NCBI GenBank assembly: GCA_910579335.1
Contig: CAJTUQ010000066.1
Location: forward strand, 2,689 to 15,770
DNA from: an uncultured Dorea sp.
GTDB taxonomy: Bacteria; Bacillota; Clostridia; Lachnospirales; Lachnospiraceae
Length of the DNA stretch: 13,082 nt
Reading direction: 5' to 3'
Shown: positions 12,583 to 13,082 of the stretch, piece after piece
Position numbering within the stretch: the first letter of the stretch is position 1
Layout: each line of letters opens with the position of its first letter
Made by a program: the position numbers and the translations under genes
Notes under the pieces: generated by a model
What the model saw: only the letters and a program-made list of their open reading frames with translations
What the model was told of the DNA's origin: nothing
Database searches by the model: none

Positions 12583-13071
12583 GTGAGGAAAGTATACATA
12601 TGCAGCCCGTATAGGGCAAAGAACAGCGCACAGCTGGATAGAAACATAGACTATGCGCAGGCGCTTACAAAGCGGGCGTTAGAGGCGGGATTAGCGCCGA
12701 TTACGCCACATTTATATATGACGCAGTGCTTAAATGAGGACAAGCCAGAGGAACGGGCGGCAGGCATGGCAGCAGGCTTAACGCTGCTGAAAAGCTGCGA
12801 CTTTGTGATAGTGGGCGTTAAGTACGGGATAAGCGAGGGAATGAGCGCAGAAATAGCGGCGGCAGATGCAGCAGGCATAGAGGTAGTGAACGCAGACAAG
12901 CTGCGCTACAAATTGGAACATGACCGCAAGGCGTGGCTGGAAGAGTACGCAAAGCTGCACGCCTGCGAGTTTTGCAGGGGCAGCAGGCTACACACTTGCA
13001 CAAGCTACCGCTGCCAGCAGCCCTACAGAGAGGCTTACAAGTATGCGGAGAAACATTTTACAAGTGGATAA
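12583..13071 (+). CDS. Nucleoside 2-deoxyribosyltransferase-like protein with Cys tail
   Basis: The 162-aa protein starts KVYICSPYRA and continues with PITPHLYMTQCLN, ERAAGMAAGLTLLKSCD and GISEGMSAEIAAADAAGIEV. This is the pattern of the small family (DUF4406/DUF7768) related to nucleoside 2-deoxyribosyltransferases, common in phages and mobile elements. They may act on nucleotides or modified bases, but no reaction is known for this branch. After about residue 120 there is an added segment with CEFC and later Cys residues, perhaps a zinc finger. The start is the GTG at 12583, preceded by GAAAGGAGAG with a good spacer. The downstream AGGAAAAG at the window edge may serve the next gene. Confidence 0.82.
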   Translation: MRKVYICSPYRAKNSAQLDRNIDYAQALTKRALEAGLAPITPHLYMTQCLNEDKPEERAAGMAAGLTLLKSCDFVIVGVKYGISEGMSAEIAAADAAGIEVVNADKLRYKLEHDRKAWLEEYAKLHACEFCRGSRLHTCTSYRCQQPYREAYKYAEKHFTSG

Positions 13072-13082
13072 AGGAAAAGCCC

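Larger units (their letters stand above)
6421..13082 (+). mobile_element. Accessory region: left part of an integrative element, plasmid-derived island or prophage
   Basis: From about 6420 every gene is on the plus strand, short, and closely packed. Products are typical of mobile elements: an IS30-like helix-turn-helix protein, an orphan C5-methyltransferase, an OB-fold DNA-binding protein, a deoxyribosyltransferase-like protein and many unknowns. The plus strand is rich in purines, and Ile is mostly ATA, unlike gyrA and glxK. Palindromic tetramers such as CCGG, GGCC, CGCG and TCGA, present in the chromosomal half, are not seen here. No integrase, relaxase, repeat-flanked att site or capsid gene is visible, so the left boundary is approximate and the element class is open. 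Confidence 0.65.

Noticed and set aside
6421..13082. CRISPR array or toxin-antitoxin pair
   Set aside because: No regularly spaced repeats are present, and no small gene pair shows a recognisable toxin or antitoxin fold.

Overview
The window joins a chromosomal segment of a low-GC, Gram-positive anaerobe (bases 1 to about 6340) to the left part of an accessory or mobile element (about 6420 to 13082, running off the right edge). Clostridia, probably Lachnospiraceae, is the most likely source. I infer this from the type of GyrA sequence, the strong AGGAGG-like ribosome sites, the C_GCAxxG_C_C redox-type protein and the small CdaR/glycerate kinase locus. I could run no database search.

Chromosomal part: the last codons of gyrB, then gyrA, which ends in a bidirectional terminator with a perfect 22-bp stem. 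On the minus strand lie a C_GCAxxG_C_C family protein, a MerR-type regulator fragment in decayed sequence, a glycerate kinase with its own terminator, and a CdaR-type sugar-diacid/glycerate regulator with a recognisable promoter. CdaR and the kinase form a small glycerate-use unit in which the regulator lies upstream of its likely target.

Accessory part: after two tandem plus-strand terminators (6372-6417 and 6442-6481), gene orientation, base composition and codon use all change. The plus strand becomes purine-rich, and ATA dominates the Ile codons. The first genes are a 215-aa protein of unknown function, a 63-aa IS30-like helix-turn-helix protein and a 127-aa unknown. A 427-base gap follows (7805-8231). 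It holds a tRNA-like RNA with perfect acceptor, D and T arms but an abnormal anticodon arm, and then several further hairpins. From 8232 to 13071 eleven small genes run almost without gaps, mostly overlapping: a membrane protein, an orphan C5-cytosine methyltransferase, several small unknowns (two Cys-rich), a single-pass membrane protein, an OB-fold (SSB/primosomal-like) protein and a nucleoside 2-deoxyribosyltransferase-like protein. Many share nearly the same ribosome-site cassette. This looks like the accessory or early module of an integrative element, plasmid or prophage. No integrase, relaxase or structural phage gene is visible, so the element type is undecided.

The points most worth a second look are the tRNA-like RNA, the terminators in the leader of the first accessory gene, the near-total absence of GATC from the whole window, and the lack of several other palindromic tetranucleotides in the accessory part only.
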